Shown here: positions 9,018 through 17,886 of the stretch, in pieces
Position numbering within the stretch: position 1 is the stretch's first letter
Layout of the letters: each line of letters starts with the position of its first letter
Source of the DNA: Candidatus Neomarinimicrobiota bacterium
GTDB lineage: Bacteria > Fidelibacterota > Marinisomatia > SCGC-AAA003-L08 > TS1B11
Length of the DNA: 49,636 nt
Reading direction: 5' to 3'
NCBI GenBank assembly: GCA_022560655.1
Contig: JADFSS010000010.1
Span: 1-49,636 of the forward strand
Translations under genes and position numbers: made by a program
Notes under the pieces: model-generated
Databases searched by the model: none
Told to the model about the DNA's origin: nothing
Seen by the model: the letters and a program-made list of their open reading frames with translations, nothing else

Positions 9018-10949
9018 ATGGTTAGATTCTGCACAATGGACAAGTTGGTGCCTAAAATATTAATTGTGAGTGGCCTGCTGGCCGTAGCGCCGTTAGGGGG
9101 CCAGTTCCCCTCCGACGTGGTGCAGGCCGAAGTATCTATCGATCGCACGGATGTCCGCCCCGGCGAGCAGATCGTGCTCCAGAGCAATATCACCATCGAG
9201 CCTGGCTGGCACATCTACGCCAGCGACCTCCAGGGCCTGGGCCCCGTGCCAACCCACTACGAATTGGACGACAGTGCCCTGTTTGTCGCGGTGGGCCCCT
9301 TTCAAGAACCCCGGCCAAAGCGGGTTTGGGACGAGGGATTCGAGATGGAAGTAGGCTGGCACAGCGGCGAGCTGCAAGTGAGCCAGGCCGTGGCCATGTC
9401 CGGGGACCTGGCCCCCGGCCCCATGAGCCTGGCGGGGCAGTTTGTTTACATGGCGTGCACCGAAACCATGTGTCTGCCCCCCACCTACCAGCGCTTCAAC
9501 TTTCAGCTGCAGATTGCCGAAGGCCCCATCCGGGAAGCCTACGCCTTCCGTCCCGCCAAACCATCCCTGGCGTCGGTAACCGGACTGGAAGGAACCGATC
9601 TGCAGCGCGCCATCAAGGAGGGGCTCGGCTCTTTCCTCATGCTGGCCATGGGCATGGGGCTTTTGGCACTGCTCACCCCCTGTGTCTTCCCCATGATTCC
9701 CATCACGGTGTCGTACTTCCTGAAGCAGGGAGAGTCCGGCGGGATGCAACCTCTGAAGGCGGCAGGGCTCTATGGAGCCGGTATCGTGGTCATCTATTCG
9801 CTGTTGGGGATCCTGCTGGCATTGACTCTGGGAGCAACCGGCGCCAACCAGATGGCCGCCAACCCGGTCATCAACCTGCTTCTGGGGGGGCTCTTCGTCT
9901 ATTTCGCGCTGAGCCTGCTGGGTATGTACGAAATTCAGCTGCCCGCAAAGCTGCGCCAGTTCAGCGTTGCACAGGAATCTCGTGCTGGACTGCTGGGCAT
10001 CTTTTTCATGGCGTTCACCTTTACCATCACCTCCTTTACCTGCACCGTACAGTTTGTGGGGCTGCTGCTGGTGGCCGCGGCCCAGGGGCATTACCTGTGG
10101 CCCGCCGTCGGTATGGTCGCATTCTCACTCACCTTTGCATTGCCGTTCTTTTTTCTGGCGCTATTCCCCCAATATATGGCCCAGCTACCCAAGAGCGGGA
10201 GTTGGCTCAATTCGGTGAAGGTGGTGATGGGCTTTTTGGAACTGGCGGCAGCATTCAAGTTTGTGAGCAATACCGATCTTGTATGGGGCTGGGATTTCTT
10301 TAACCACCAAATGGTACTGGCCTCCTGGACGGTGATCCTGCTCATGACCGGCTTCTATCTACTGGGAAAGATTCGGCTGCCCCACGACTCGCCCATGGAG
10401 CGGGTAAGCATACCCCGGCTCCTTGCCAGTAGCGGGTTTCTTATCTTCGGCCTCATGCTGGGAGCCGGCCTGGTAGGACAGAAGGTACCCGGATTGGTGG
10501 CGGCCTATCTCCCGCCGCGTATGGATCATGAGACCTCCGGCGTGGTGCTGGGCAGACAGCTCGAGCAGCTGACCTGGTATGGCGAGTACGATCAGGCACT
10601 CGCTCAGGCCCGGCTTACCAATCAACCCATCTTTCTGGATGTAACCGGCTACACCTGCACCAACTGCCGTTGGATGGAGGCCAATATATTTACCAGGCCG
10701 AAGGTAGCGGAACGGTTGGGCGAATTTGTACTGCTGCGCCTGTACACGGACGGTGGCGACAATTTCAAGGCGAAGCAGCGCTTTGTCGTGGAACGCTTTG
10801 GAACCGCGGCCCTGCCCTTCTATGCCATTCTGGCGCCTGACGGCTCCGAGATCGCGCGCTTCCCCGGCATGACCAGAGATGCAGATAAATTTTCAGATTT
10901 CCTGGACAGCGGGCTGCGTGCTCCGCTTCAAATGACCCTGGTGAGGTAA
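9018..10949 (+). CDS. dsbD: Thiol:disulfide interchange protein DsbD
   Basis: DsbD passes electrons from cytoplasmic thioredoxin across the inner membrane to periplasmic reductases. The 643-residue protein has all three classic parts: a signal peptide and an N-terminal immunoglobulin-like domain with the Cys pair in ACTETMC (residues about 150-156); a central eight-helix membrane domain with the two conserved cysteines in LLTPCVFPMIPITV and TSFTCTVQFVGLLL; and a C-terminal thioredoxin domain with GYTCTNCRWME. ATG at 9036 is an alternative start. No clear ribosome site is visible before either codon. A TlpA/ResA-type thioredoxin lies just downstream and could be its periplasmic partner. Confidence 0.94.
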   Translation: MVRFCTMDKLVPKILIVSGLLAVAPLGGQFPSDVVQAEVSIDRTDVRPGEQIVLQSNITIEPGWHIYASDLQGLGPVPTHYELDDSALFVAVGPFQEPRPKRVWDEGFEMEVGWHSGELQVSQAVAMSGDLAPGPMSLAGQFVYMACTETMCLPPTYQRFNFQLQIAEGPIREAYAFRPAKPSLASVTGLEGTDLQRAIKEGLGSFLMLAMGMGLLALLTPCVFPMIPITVSYFLKQGESGGMQPLKAAGLYGAGIVVIYSLLGILLALTLGATGANQMAANPVINLLLGGLFVYFALSLLGMYEIQLPAKLRQFSVAQESRAGLLGIFFMAFTFTITSFTCTVQFVGLLLVAAAQGHYLWPAVGMVAFSLTFALPFFFLALFPQYMAQLPKSGSWLNSVKVVMGFLELAAAFKFVSNTDLVWGWDFFNHQMVLASWTVILLMTGFYLLGKIRLPHDSPMERVSIPRLLASSGFLIFGLMLGAGLVGQKVPGLVAAYLPPRMDHETSGVVLGRQLEQLTWYGEYDQALAQARLTNQPIFLDVTGYTCTNCRWMEANIFTRPKVAERLGEFVLLRLYTDGGDNFKAKQRFVVERFGTAALPFYAILAPDGSEIARFPGMTRDADKFSDFLDSGLRAPLQMTLVR

Positions 10950-11006
10950 TGCTGCAGATTCAGTTAGACACCGCCAGCAAGCTCCCCACCAGAGTTGCAA
11001 GGCATT

Positions 11007-11012
11007 AGGAGA
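11007..11012 (+). promoter_or_regulatory. Ribosome binding site fixing the TlpA-like start
   Basis: AGGAGA 6 nt before ATG 11019 supports that codon over the in-frame TTG at 10995. Confidence 0.7.
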
Positions 11013-11018
11013 GACATC

Positions 11019-11549
11019 ATGACACGACGGACTTGGGCACTGGTATCCATATTGGCCGCTACTCTGGCCATTGGGGGAACGGTGCGTGCGCTGGGCGATC
11101 GTGCGGGCGGTGAGCCTGAACAGCAGCTGGTCCCGGCACCCGATTTTACACTGAGCAGCCTGGAGGGCGAGCGGTATACCCTGAGCGAACTGCGGGGCAA
11201 CGTGGTTATTCTGAATTTCTGGGCGACCTGGTGCGCTCCCTGCCGAAAGGAAATCCCCGATTTGAGCCGCATCTACACAGCCCACAAGGATGCTGGGCTG
11301 GTCATTCTGGGTGTTTCCTGGGATGATCTGGACAAGGACAAGATCAGGAAGTTTGCCGACAACTACAAGGTCACCTATCCGGTACTGCACGGAACTCAAT
11401 CGGAGCTCACTGAAGTGGGCATGGCCTATCAGTGGGAGGGGTATCTGCCGACGAGCTATATCATTGATCGGGGGGGTTTTATCAGGGAAGTACTCGTAGG
11501 CGCCCGGAGTGAAAAGTTTTTCATGAAGATCCTCGAATCGCTGCTATAG
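11019..11549 (+). CDS. TlpA/ResA-family thioredoxin-like protein
   Basis: A 176-residue exported thiol-disulfide reductase. An N-terminal hydrophobic helix (residues about 5-22) anchors or exports it. The fold then follows the AhpC/TSA-TlpA pattern: APDFTLSSLEGERYTLSELRG, NVVILNFWATWCAPCRKE with the active CAPC at residues 72-75, and the cis-proline region YLPTSYIIDRGG. Such proteins reduce apocytochrome c or other periplasmic disulfides and receive electrons from DsbD/CcdA proteins, which fits the dsbD gene 69 nt upstream. No cytochrome biogenesis genes are seen nearby, so the substrate is open. Confidence 0.9.
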   Translation: MTRRTWALVSILAATLAIGGTVRALGDRAGGEPEQQLVPAPDFTLSSLEGERYTLSELRGNVVILNFWATWCAPCRKEIPDLSRIYTAHKDAGLVILGVSWDDLDKDKIRKFADNYKVTYPVLHGTQSELTEVGMAYQWEGYLPTSYIIDRGGFIREVLVGARSEKFFMKILESLL

Positions 11550-11731
11550 ACCCCCCTTCGTGGTAGAGAGCGTAGCGCGCCCTTTACAGCGCTGCGATTC
11601 AGTAGCCGGGAACTCGGCGCCAGCCACCGTATTCATATATTCGTAGCTGCCGACAGGCCGATACTGGGCACGCCTTTTGCATTCTCGAGCCGGGATGTAA
11701 CTTTCCGCATCAGCGGAATTGCAGAGACACG

Positions 11732-14716
11732 ATGACATCTTTCCGGGCATGTGTAGGCCTGCTGCTGCTTTCAGCAGGTACGGCTGGCGGCTCCCAAGCA
11801 TATTGGCAACAGGGTGTGCACTACACCATGCAGGTGCGCCTGGATACGGACGCCCACCAGGTAGCCGGGAGTTCGCACATCGTCTATACCAATAATTCTC
11901 CCGACAGCCTCAGGGTCATTTATCTGCACCTGTACCCCAATGCCTTCAAGGTTGGATCGGTAAGGCACAACGAGGCCCGGCAAGTCTATGGCACGGCCGG
12001 CATAACGGCCGACAACCCCAGCGGCATTAACATCACCAGCCTTGCGCTTACCACCTCCGGTAGCCCTGTCGCCACCGCGTTCAAGGTGGACGACACCATC
12101 CTGGAAGTGGCATTGCCGAGCCCCCTTGCGCCTGGCTCACAGACTACGGTGGTAATGACCTGGGTGCATACTTTGAGAAAACATACGGGTCGCGCCGGCT
12201 GGCGGGGTACCCATTACGATCTGGCGCAGTGGTACCCCAAGGTGGCGGTCTACGATGAAAGCGGCTGGCACATAGAACCATTCCACCGGATCGGCGAGTT
12301 CTACGGAAATTTTGGCACCTTCGATGTAACCGTTGATGTGCCCTACGCGTACATAGTGGCGGCCACTGGCGTCGTCACGGGCGGCGATCCCGGTTGGTCG
12401 CAGGTCGCGGTGGATACCAGCCTGTCGTTTGACACCTGGATAGGTCGTCACCTCATGGAGCGGGACTCCCTTTTGGCCGGCAAAGATGATCAGCGGCGGG
12501 TGGTGACCTTTCACGCCGAGCAGGTCCACGATTTCGCCTGGCTGGCGTCCCCCGAATTTGTCTACGAAGGGGGCGACTGGGGCGGAACAACTGTGCACGT
12601 GCTCTATGACCGGGGCGTCGGCAGGGCCTGGACCAAGAAGGTGCTCCGGCGCAGCAAACTGGCCCTGGAGTGGCTGACGTTGAAAGTCGGGCCCTATGCC
12701 TATCCGCAGATCACGGTTGCCCACGGTCTCCTGAAAGGAGGAATGGAGTATCCCATGCTGGCCATGAACGGTCACGCCTCTGCCGGGGTAATCATTCACG
12801 AGATCGCCCACGTGTGGTTCTATGGTATTCTAGGCAACAACGAACTGGAAGCTGCCTGGCTGGACGAAGGGTTCGCCGAGTTTCAGGAACGTTGGCATCT
12901 TACTGATCGTTACGGCCCTGTGGGCCTGCCCGTCGAGGATCGGGCGGAGGAAGCCTGGCAACGGAATCACCTTCAGACACCCATTCTGGCTCGAGACCAG
13001 TGGCTGGCGGCGGCGTTCCAAACGGGTGGGCATAACGAACCCGTTGCTACCGCTGCATACCGCTCAGAAAGCGAAAATGCGTATAGAGTCAATGCCTATC
13101 GGAAAGCGTCCCTGATGCTGGAAAGCCTCAAATACCTGGTGGGGGAGGCAGATTTTGAGCTGGGGATGCAAAACTATTATCGCCAATGGGCCCTGAAACA
13201 TCCGACGGAGTTCCGGTTCCGCCGCGAAATGGAGCTGGCCACCGGACGGGAGCTGGACTGGTTCTTTGACCAATGGTTGCACACCTCCGGTTATCTGGAC
13301 TACGCGCTCACGAAGTGGCGGCAGCGGCCGTCCAGCAACGGAGGCTATGAGGTAGACGTGACGCTGAAGCGCAAGGGGAACTGGGAGGCACCGGTGGTGG
13401 TGGAGGTGGTCACGCGGTCAGGACAACATGTGCGGGAGACCTGGACGGAGTTCCGGCATCAGACCACCGGCACGCTTACCCTGCACTCACCTGAGAAGGT
13501 CCGCCACGTTATTCTCGACCCCGATGACATGCTCATGGACGTCGACCGCCGCAATAACTACAGCGGGATGTTGCCCACCGTGGTGGCCTTCAAACCACGA
13601 TTGGCAGGCTACCATCCGAGAAACCGCTACACCCTGTCCTATCTGCCGGTGCTGCGCTACAACACTATCGACCAGCTCACACCAGTGATCAGGCTGGAGC
13701 GCCGCTACGGTTTCGGCAGCCTGGCGTCAACCATGCGGCTGGACGTGGGGTATGGGCTGGGATCGGGGCACTGGGACTGGTACTTCCGCCACGCAGCGCC
13801 GGTATTCAAACATGACACACGGACGGCCTATCAACTGGAGGCGTTTCGACGGGATGGCCTGACTGGCGGCGGCGTCACGTTGGAGCGCAACTGGAGCCGG
13901 GTCTACAACGTGAAGCCCATTTACACGATGCGCTTCAATCTTGCCACAGTGAATGCTCATAACACCAATTACGCACCTAGTCTTTTCGATAAGGGTCGGG
14001 TTACATCGGCCACCACCACCCTGGCCGTCCGCCGACAGACCATGGACTGGCATTACGACTACGCCTTTACCGCAGCGGCTGGTGCCCCAACCGTGGGAGA
14101 CTTCGACTTCAGCCGGGCCACGTTCGAGCTGCATGCTGCTCGTGCCCTGTCGGGCTGGCAGATCAAGTTCAGATTTCTCGCCGGCAGCAGCTGGTCCAGT
14201 GGCGACATCCCAAACCAGGAGCGGTTCACCATCGCCGCCGCCGGGAGTATGGACACCTACAACCGCACCTATCTCAGCGCTGAAGGGGCACTGGCCGGCC
14301 TAGGTAGCGACATTCAGGGGCGCTACCACCTGCCTGGCGATGCCAATCTGCGGGGTTATTACGATGCGGGCTATTTTGGGGTTCACAGTCTGCTTACGTC
14401 CACACTGGAAGTGAGCCGCTCGCTGCAGTTCAAGGGCCTGGGTGAGTTTGGCGGCCGCCTGTTTCTGGACGCTGGTCAGTTATGGGGGCACCGGTTCAGC
14501 AGTGCGCCGAGCGATCGCGGATTCGATGGCGACCTGCTGGCGGATGCCGGACTCGGCCTTGACTGGACCCGGCAGTTCCTGGGGCAATCCCTATACTTCC
14601 GCGTGGACTTCCCGTTCGTGAGGCTAGCTGATGCGTCCGGCGAGGTGGCAGATGGGACTTCCCAGCTGGACGTGGACTTCAGCCGCTGGGTGTTCAGCTT
14701 CCAGCGCGGACTCTAA
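11732..14716 (+). CDS. M1-family metallopeptidase with C-terminal beta-barrel-like domain
   Basis: A 994-residue exported protein. After a signal peptide (about residues 1-23) comes an M1 aminopeptidase-like region: the substrate loop GGMEY at 336-340 (the family's GxMEN equivalent) and the zinc site HEIAH at 356-360 with Glu379 in WLDEGFAE, i.e. HEXXH-X18-E. The catalytic half ends near residue 600. The last 380 residues alternate polar and aromatic strands (TLSYLPVLRYN, STMRLDVGYGLG, YQLEAFRRDG, LPGDANLRGYYD, GGRLFLDAGQLWG, YFRVDFPF, WVFSFQRGL) and look like a surface-antigen/Omp85-type outer-membrane barrel. A protease fixed to the outer membrane by its own barrel is the likely reading. 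The 3' end overlaps the convergent hemW gene by 23 nt. Confidence 0.85.
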   Translation: MTSFRACVGLLLLSAGTAGGSQAYWQQGVHYTMQVRLDTDAHQVAGSSHIVYTNNSPDSLRVIYLHLYPNAFKVGSVRHNEARQVYGTAGITADNPSGINITSLALTTSGSPVATAFKVDDTILEVALPSPLAPGSQTTVVMTWVHTLRKHTGRAGWRGTHYDLAQWYPKVAVYDESGWHIEPFHRIGEFYGNFGTFDVTVDVPYAYIVAATGVVTGGDPGWSQVAVDTSLSFDTWIGRHLMERDSLLAGKDDQRRVVTFHAEQVHDFAWLASPEFVYEGGDWGGTTVHVLYDRGVGRAWTKKVLRRSKLALEWLTLKVGPYAYPQITVAHGLLKGGMEYPMLAMNGHASAGVIIHEIAHVWFYGILGNNELEAAWLDEGFAEFQERWHLTDRYGPVGLPVEDRAEEAWQRNHLQTPILARDQWLAAAFQTGGHNEPVATAAYRSESENAYRVNAYRKASLMLESLKYLVGEADFELGMQNYYRQWALKHPTEFRFRREMELATGRELDWFFDQWLHTSGYLDYALTKWRQRPSSNGGYEVDVTLKRKGNWEAPVVVEVVTRSGQHVRETWTEFRHQTTGTLTLHSPEKVRHVILDPDDMLMDVDRRNNYSGMLPTVVAFKPRLAGYHPRNRYTLSYLPVLRYNTIDQLTPVIRLERRYGFGSLASTMRLDVGYGLGSGHWDWYFRHAAPVFKHDTRTAYQLEAFRRDGLTGGGVTLERNWSRVYNVKPIYTMRFNLATVNAHNTNYAPSLFDKGRVTSATTTLAVRRQTMDWHYDYAFTAAAGAPTVGDFDFSRATFELHAARALSGWQIKFRFLAGSSWSSGDIPNQERFTIAAAGSMDTYNRTYLSAEGALAGLGSDIQGRYHLPGDANLRGYYDAGYFGVHSLLTSTLEVSRSLQFKGLGEFGGRLFLDAGQLWGHRFSSAPSDRGFDGDLLADAGLGLDWTRQFLGQSLYFRVDFPFVRLADASGEVADGTSQLDVDFSRWVFSFQRGL

Positions 14717-15944
14717 TCCTCTCAAAACCGAGCTCAGGCACCGGGCCAGCCGCTAACATGAGATCGGCCGCAATTGCATCAGCCAGCATCAGGCCGCGAG
14801 CAGTCAACGCCAGCCGGTCACCGGAGAGCACCAGCTGGCCCTCATAACGCTCCAGCTGGGCCTGAAAGCGGGTGACAAAATCTCGTGGCTCGCTGTAGCC
14901 GAGATCCTCTGTCACCGATAACCCCTCTGACAACCGCAGCCCAAAGGCCAGCCGCTCGTTGTGCAGCTGCCGCTCACTGAGCTGCTCACCTCCGGCCACG
15001 GAAGACCGCCCCGCCTCAACCGCCTCCATATAGCCATCCAGGCTACGGATGTTCCAGGTGCGGCGGCTGCCGTCGAAGCCGTGGGCCGACGGACCCAGGC
15101 CCAGGTAGGGTTCGATGCGCCAGTAGTGCAGATTATGGCGGCAGGTCCGATCGCCCCGGGCGTAATTGCTGACTTCATAGGCCTTGTAGCCCTGCCGCGG
15201 GAGATAATCACGCACCCAACTGAACATGCTCACGTCCGTGTCCTCGGGAGGCATGGTGACCTCACCCGCCGCTACCCAATCATGTAAGGGGGTGCCGGTC
15301 TCAACGGTGAGCGAATAGGCGGAAATGTGCTCCGGTTCCAAGTTTGCCAGGGTTTTTAGATCTGCCTGCCAACGGCTCAGCGATTGGCCGGGGATGTTAA
15401 ACATGAGGTCGGCATTGATGTTCTCAAAACCAGCCCGACGCGCGGCTTCGAAGGTGTCGATGCAGGCCTGGGGACCGTGGAGTCGCCCCAAAAACTGCAA
15501 CAGAGCGGTGTCAAACGACTGAAAGCCCATGGACAGGCGGTTCACGCCCAGACTTCTGAAATCGCGGAGCTTATCCTCAGGTGCCTCGCCGGGGTTCGCC
15601 TCCAGTGTGAACTCCTCAACGTTGTCCAGCCCGATAGCAGTTTGAAGGGCGGTCAATATCTGTTCCAAATGCGCAGGCGACAGCAAACTGGGAGTACCTC
15701 CGCCAATGAACAGGGTGTCAAAGCGCAAGTCCAGCCCCGAACCACGCACGCTCCGAATTTCATTTACGAGACAATTGACCAGGCGATCCATGGCCTCATC
15801 CCGATCGGCGAGGGAGTAAAAATCGCAGTAGGGGCATTTCACCTTGCAAAAGGGTATGTGGATGTAGATACCGGCGCTGGGCACAGGATTCGCAACTGGG
15901 TTGTTGTCCCCCTGCCGGGGTAGGTCAGGGCGTGGTGCAGACAA
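14694..15944 (-). CDS. hemW: Radical SAM heme chaperone HemW (HemN-like)
   Basis: A 416-residue radical SAM protein. YIHIPFCKVKCPYCDFYS carries the CxxxCxxC iron-sulfur motif, and the extra Cys of true HemN is replaced by Phe (CDFYS), which marks HemW. FIGGGTPSLL, LEANPGEAPEDKL and MGFQSFDTALLQFLGR are family blocks, and the C-terminal HemN-type domain is present. HemW binds heme and is thought to deliver it to respiratory enzymes rather than oxidise coproporphyrinogen. The start is TTG at 15944 with a GAGGAG site 7 nt upstream. A genuine hemN is in the heme operon at 41252, so both proteins are present. Confidence 0.9.
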   Translation of the reverse strand: MSAPRPDLPRQGDNNPVANPVPSAGIYIHIPFCKVKCPYCDFYSLADRDEAMDRLVNCLVNEIRSVRGSGLDLRFDTLFIGGGTPSLLSPAHLEQILTALQTAIGLDNVEEFTLEANPGEAPEDKLRDFRSLGVNRLSMGFQSFDTALLQFLGRLHGPQACIDTFEAARRAGFENINADLMFNIPGQSLSRWQADLKTLANLEPEHISAYSLTVETGTPLHDWVAAGEVTMPPEDTDVSMFSWVRDYLPRQGYKAYEVSNYARGDRTCRHNLHYWRIEPYLGLGPSAHGFDGSRRTWNIRSLDGYMEAVEAGRSSVAGGEQLSERQLHNERLAFGLRLSEGLSVTEDLGYSEPRDFVTRFQAQLERYEGQLVLSGDRLALTARGLMLADAIAADLMLAAGPVPELGFERIRVRAGS

Positions 15945-15951
15945 TCAGCCA

Positions 15952-15957
15952 CTCCTC
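15952..15957 (-). promoter_or_regulatory. Ribosome binding site for hemW (TTG start)
   Basis: GAGGAG on the minus strand, 7 nt before the TTG at 15944. It supports the rare start codon over the internal GTG at 15884, which has no such site at the right distance. Confidence 0.6.
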
Positions 15958-16110
15958 GACGTCCAGGACAAATCTCGCCACCCTCCACGAACGCCCTGAG
16001 GCGCGCCCCATAACAGGGGCAGTCATGCTTTCCACTCCGGTACTACCACCGCAGCGGGACACGCAACGGGGCTCCACTGTGCTGTGAGTGCCAGGGCTAA
16101 TGAAAGCTGT

Positions 16111-16138
16111 TTGCCAAGCTCATGAACTGTCATCTAAA
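16111..16138 (+). promoter_or_regulatory. Possible sigma-70-type promoter for the structured RNA region
   Basis: TTGCCA at 16111-16116 and TCTAAA at 16133-16138, spaced by 16 nt, give 5/6 and 4/6 matches to the -35 and -10 consensus. Transcription would begin just before the first hairpin at 16143. This is weak on its own; its place ahead of a hairpin series and a terminator is the reason to list it. Confidence 0.3.
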
Positions 16139-16142
16139 CTGT

Positions 16143-16367
16143 CCGGCCTACGACTGTTGGCCGGCAATTTACGGGAACATTTTCCTGTCGTCGGTCTTTT
16201 AAATCTCAGAGACTGTTTGTTCTTGGAGGGTCTCTGAGAGTTGTGACTTCAGTCTCAAATTCCTCCCAGGATGCTCTTCCGGTAGAGGGAGTGTCCTTCC
16301 TGCACTGGCACAATCTACCGAGGCTGTACGAGGCAGTGATTGCCCAATCGCTGCCTCGTCTTTTTTT
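16143..16367 (+). ncRNA. Candidate structured small RNA in a 504-nt gene-free gap, unclassified
   Basis: No credible gene lies between hemW and the SSS symporter gene (15945-16448). Within it, successive inverted repeats can be read: 16143-16148 with 16159-16164 (6 bp), 16171-16177 with 16182-16188 (7 bp, one G-U), 16204-16213 with 16230-16239 (10 bp, perfect), 16280-16286 with 16314-16320 (7 bp, enclosing an AGTG/CACT stem), and the terminator at 16328-16367. Both neighbouring genes are on the minus strand, so the plus-strand terminator does not serve them. I could not match it to tmRNA, RNase P, SRP or 6S RNA by their signature motifs. It could also be the remnant of a lost gene. Confidence 0.4.
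16328..16367 (+). terminator. Strong Rho-independent terminator, plus strand
   Basis: A 14-bp stem (16328-16341 with 16346-16359, one G-U pair), GCCC loop, then seven T residues at 16361-16367. The T run is only on the plus-strand side, so it ends a rightward transcript even though no rightward gene lies nearby. Confidence 0.85.
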
Positions 16368-16448
16368 CTTCAGGTTTCCATCGTTTCAGGATACGTGGAG
16401 GGGCCCTTCGAAGTGATGACCCGACTGTCCGTGGCCGCCCGCTCCTAC

Positions 16449-17873
16449 CTAACGACTCACTCTCCGCCCCATAACCAGCACCAGGGCCAGGGTCACCAGC
16501 AGCCCGGGAAGCATGGGCTGCAGACCCAGGGGATATGTGTCCCCAGCCCACGCTGCCCCTAGGGTCGGGGTCAGCAACCAGGCGCCTGCGGTGAGCACAC
16601 CAGCCAGGCTGATGGTCAACGTGGCCCCGTCGGACAAAACGAGGCGGGGGTGAAACGTGACCAGCACCGGTAGCAGCAGGCCTGGCACCAACACCATGCC
16701 AAGCGTGTACCACAGCGAGACGACTGAGGGGATGCTCACGGCCAAGGTAAAGCCCAATACAGCGCTGGCTATAATACCCCAGCGAATCCTCTGACGCTCG
16801 TCTGCCAGACCGTTGCCGGTGCGGGGGACAAAGTCGCGTCCCAGGGTGGTGGCGCCGATGAAAGTGAATGAATCGATGGTGCTCATGATAACCGCCAGCA
16901 AGGCAACCATGAATATTCCCAACAGCCCTGGGGGTAGTACGGCGGCGGCCAAGAGCGGGTAGGCAGCCACCGGTCCGCCTGCATCGGCGGCCAGCTCAGG
17001 GAGCAGAACAACGGCATAGAGCCCCGCAGCGGTGGTGAGCAGATCAAAGGCGAACCAGAAACCAACGCTGATGAGGATGCCCCTGGCTGCCGTGCGGCCA
17101 GTGTCAGCGGCCACGCAGCGCTGGTAAATACCGGGGTCCACAAATGTCCAGCTGCCGATGAGAAACCAGACGAGGATCGTCTGCCAGCTGAGCATGCCCG
17201 CTCCGCGCCAGTGCTGGTGGCCCGCCGGGAGCTGCGCCCACATCGCTTCGAGTGGCTGATGTGCTATCAGCACACCCACCAGCACCGCAAAGCCGGTGAA
17301 CATGAGGGCAAACTGGAGTACATCGGTTCGCACCACCGACTGAAAGCCGCCCCGCCAGAGGTAAACCGTGCTAAACACCGTCCCCAGCAGAATGGCCAGC
17401 CAGAGCGGAATCCCCAGCAGCTGGCTGAGCATAACCCCCAGCATCAACAGGTAAGGCGCGGGGGTGGTGAGGGCAAAGACGAGGACTGCACCCAGCCGGG
17501 CCGAGCGCGGGCCGTAATGGACACCGAAGCGTTCCGGGATGGTGAGAGCCGATTCCCTGTGGACGCAGCGTGCCATGAAGAGGGCGTAGAGCACGGCAAA
17601 CAGATAGTAAGGCACACCGAAGATGAGCAGATTCACCAGACCGTAAGCGTAGGTGAACTCCCCCACACCCAATATGCCGCCGTACCAAGTGGTCACCAGC
17701 GTAGCCACGAAGGGCACCAGCGTGAGGCGTCGTCCGCCCAGCAGGTAGCGCCGCAGGCGAACCTCCGGTGACGCGCGGTGGCGCAGTCCCAGGTACAGCA
17801 GCCCAGCCAAATACAGGCCGATAATCCCCACATCAAGGGGAGCTAGTTGAATGGGCGCCCAGGGCGAGGTCAT
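16449..17873 (-). CDS. Sodium:solute symporter (SSS) family transporter
   Basis: A 474-residue integral membrane protein with about 12-13 hydrophobic helices and SSS-family blocks: an N-terminal GLRHRASPEVRLRRYLLGGR segment, TWYGGILGVGEFTYAYG, LWRGGFQSVVRTDVLQF, GSWTFVDPGIYQRCVAA, and VALLAVIMSTIDSFTFIGAT with the serine-rich sodium-site helix. It would import a small solute with sodium. The substrate cannot be read from the sequence. It starts 13 nt after the stop of thiN, so the two are probably co-transcribed and a thiamine-related substrate is worth testing. Confidence 0.88.
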   Translation of the reverse strand: MTSPWAPIQLAPLDVGIIGLYLAGLLYLGLRHRASPEVRLRRYLLGGRRLTLVPFVATLVTTWYGGILGVGEFTYAYGLVNLLIFGVPYYLFAVLYALFMARCVHRESALTIPERFGVHYGPRSARLGAVLVFALTTPAPYLLMLGVMLSQLLGIPLWLAILLGTVFSTVYLWRGGFQSVVRTDVLQFALMFTGFAVLVGVLIAHQPLEAMWAQLPAGHQHWRGAGMLSWQTILVWFLIGSWTFVDPGIYQRCVAADTGRTAARGILISVGFWFAFDLLTTAAGLYAVVLLPELAADAGGPVAAYPLLAAAVLPPGLLGIFMVALLAVIMSTIDSFTFIGATTLGRDFVPRTGNGLADERQRIRWGIIASAVLGFTLAVSIPSVVSLWYTLGMVLVPGLLLPVLVTFHPRLVLSDGATLTISLAGVLTAGAWLLTPTLGAAWAGDTYPLGLQPMLPGLLVTLALVLVMGRRVSR

Positions 17874-17886
17874 GGCCGCGCGCCGG

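Noticed and set aside
9093-10303. Frames of 332 (minus) and 325 (plus) codons overlapping dsbD
   Set aside because: dsbD has every expected domain and motif; the others are Arg/His/Gly-rich shadows.
11703-11718. TTCCGC-ATCA-GCGGAA hairpin 13 nt before the M1 peptidase start
   Set aside because: Short, no T run, and not tied to a known leader type; could be chance in GC-rich DNA.
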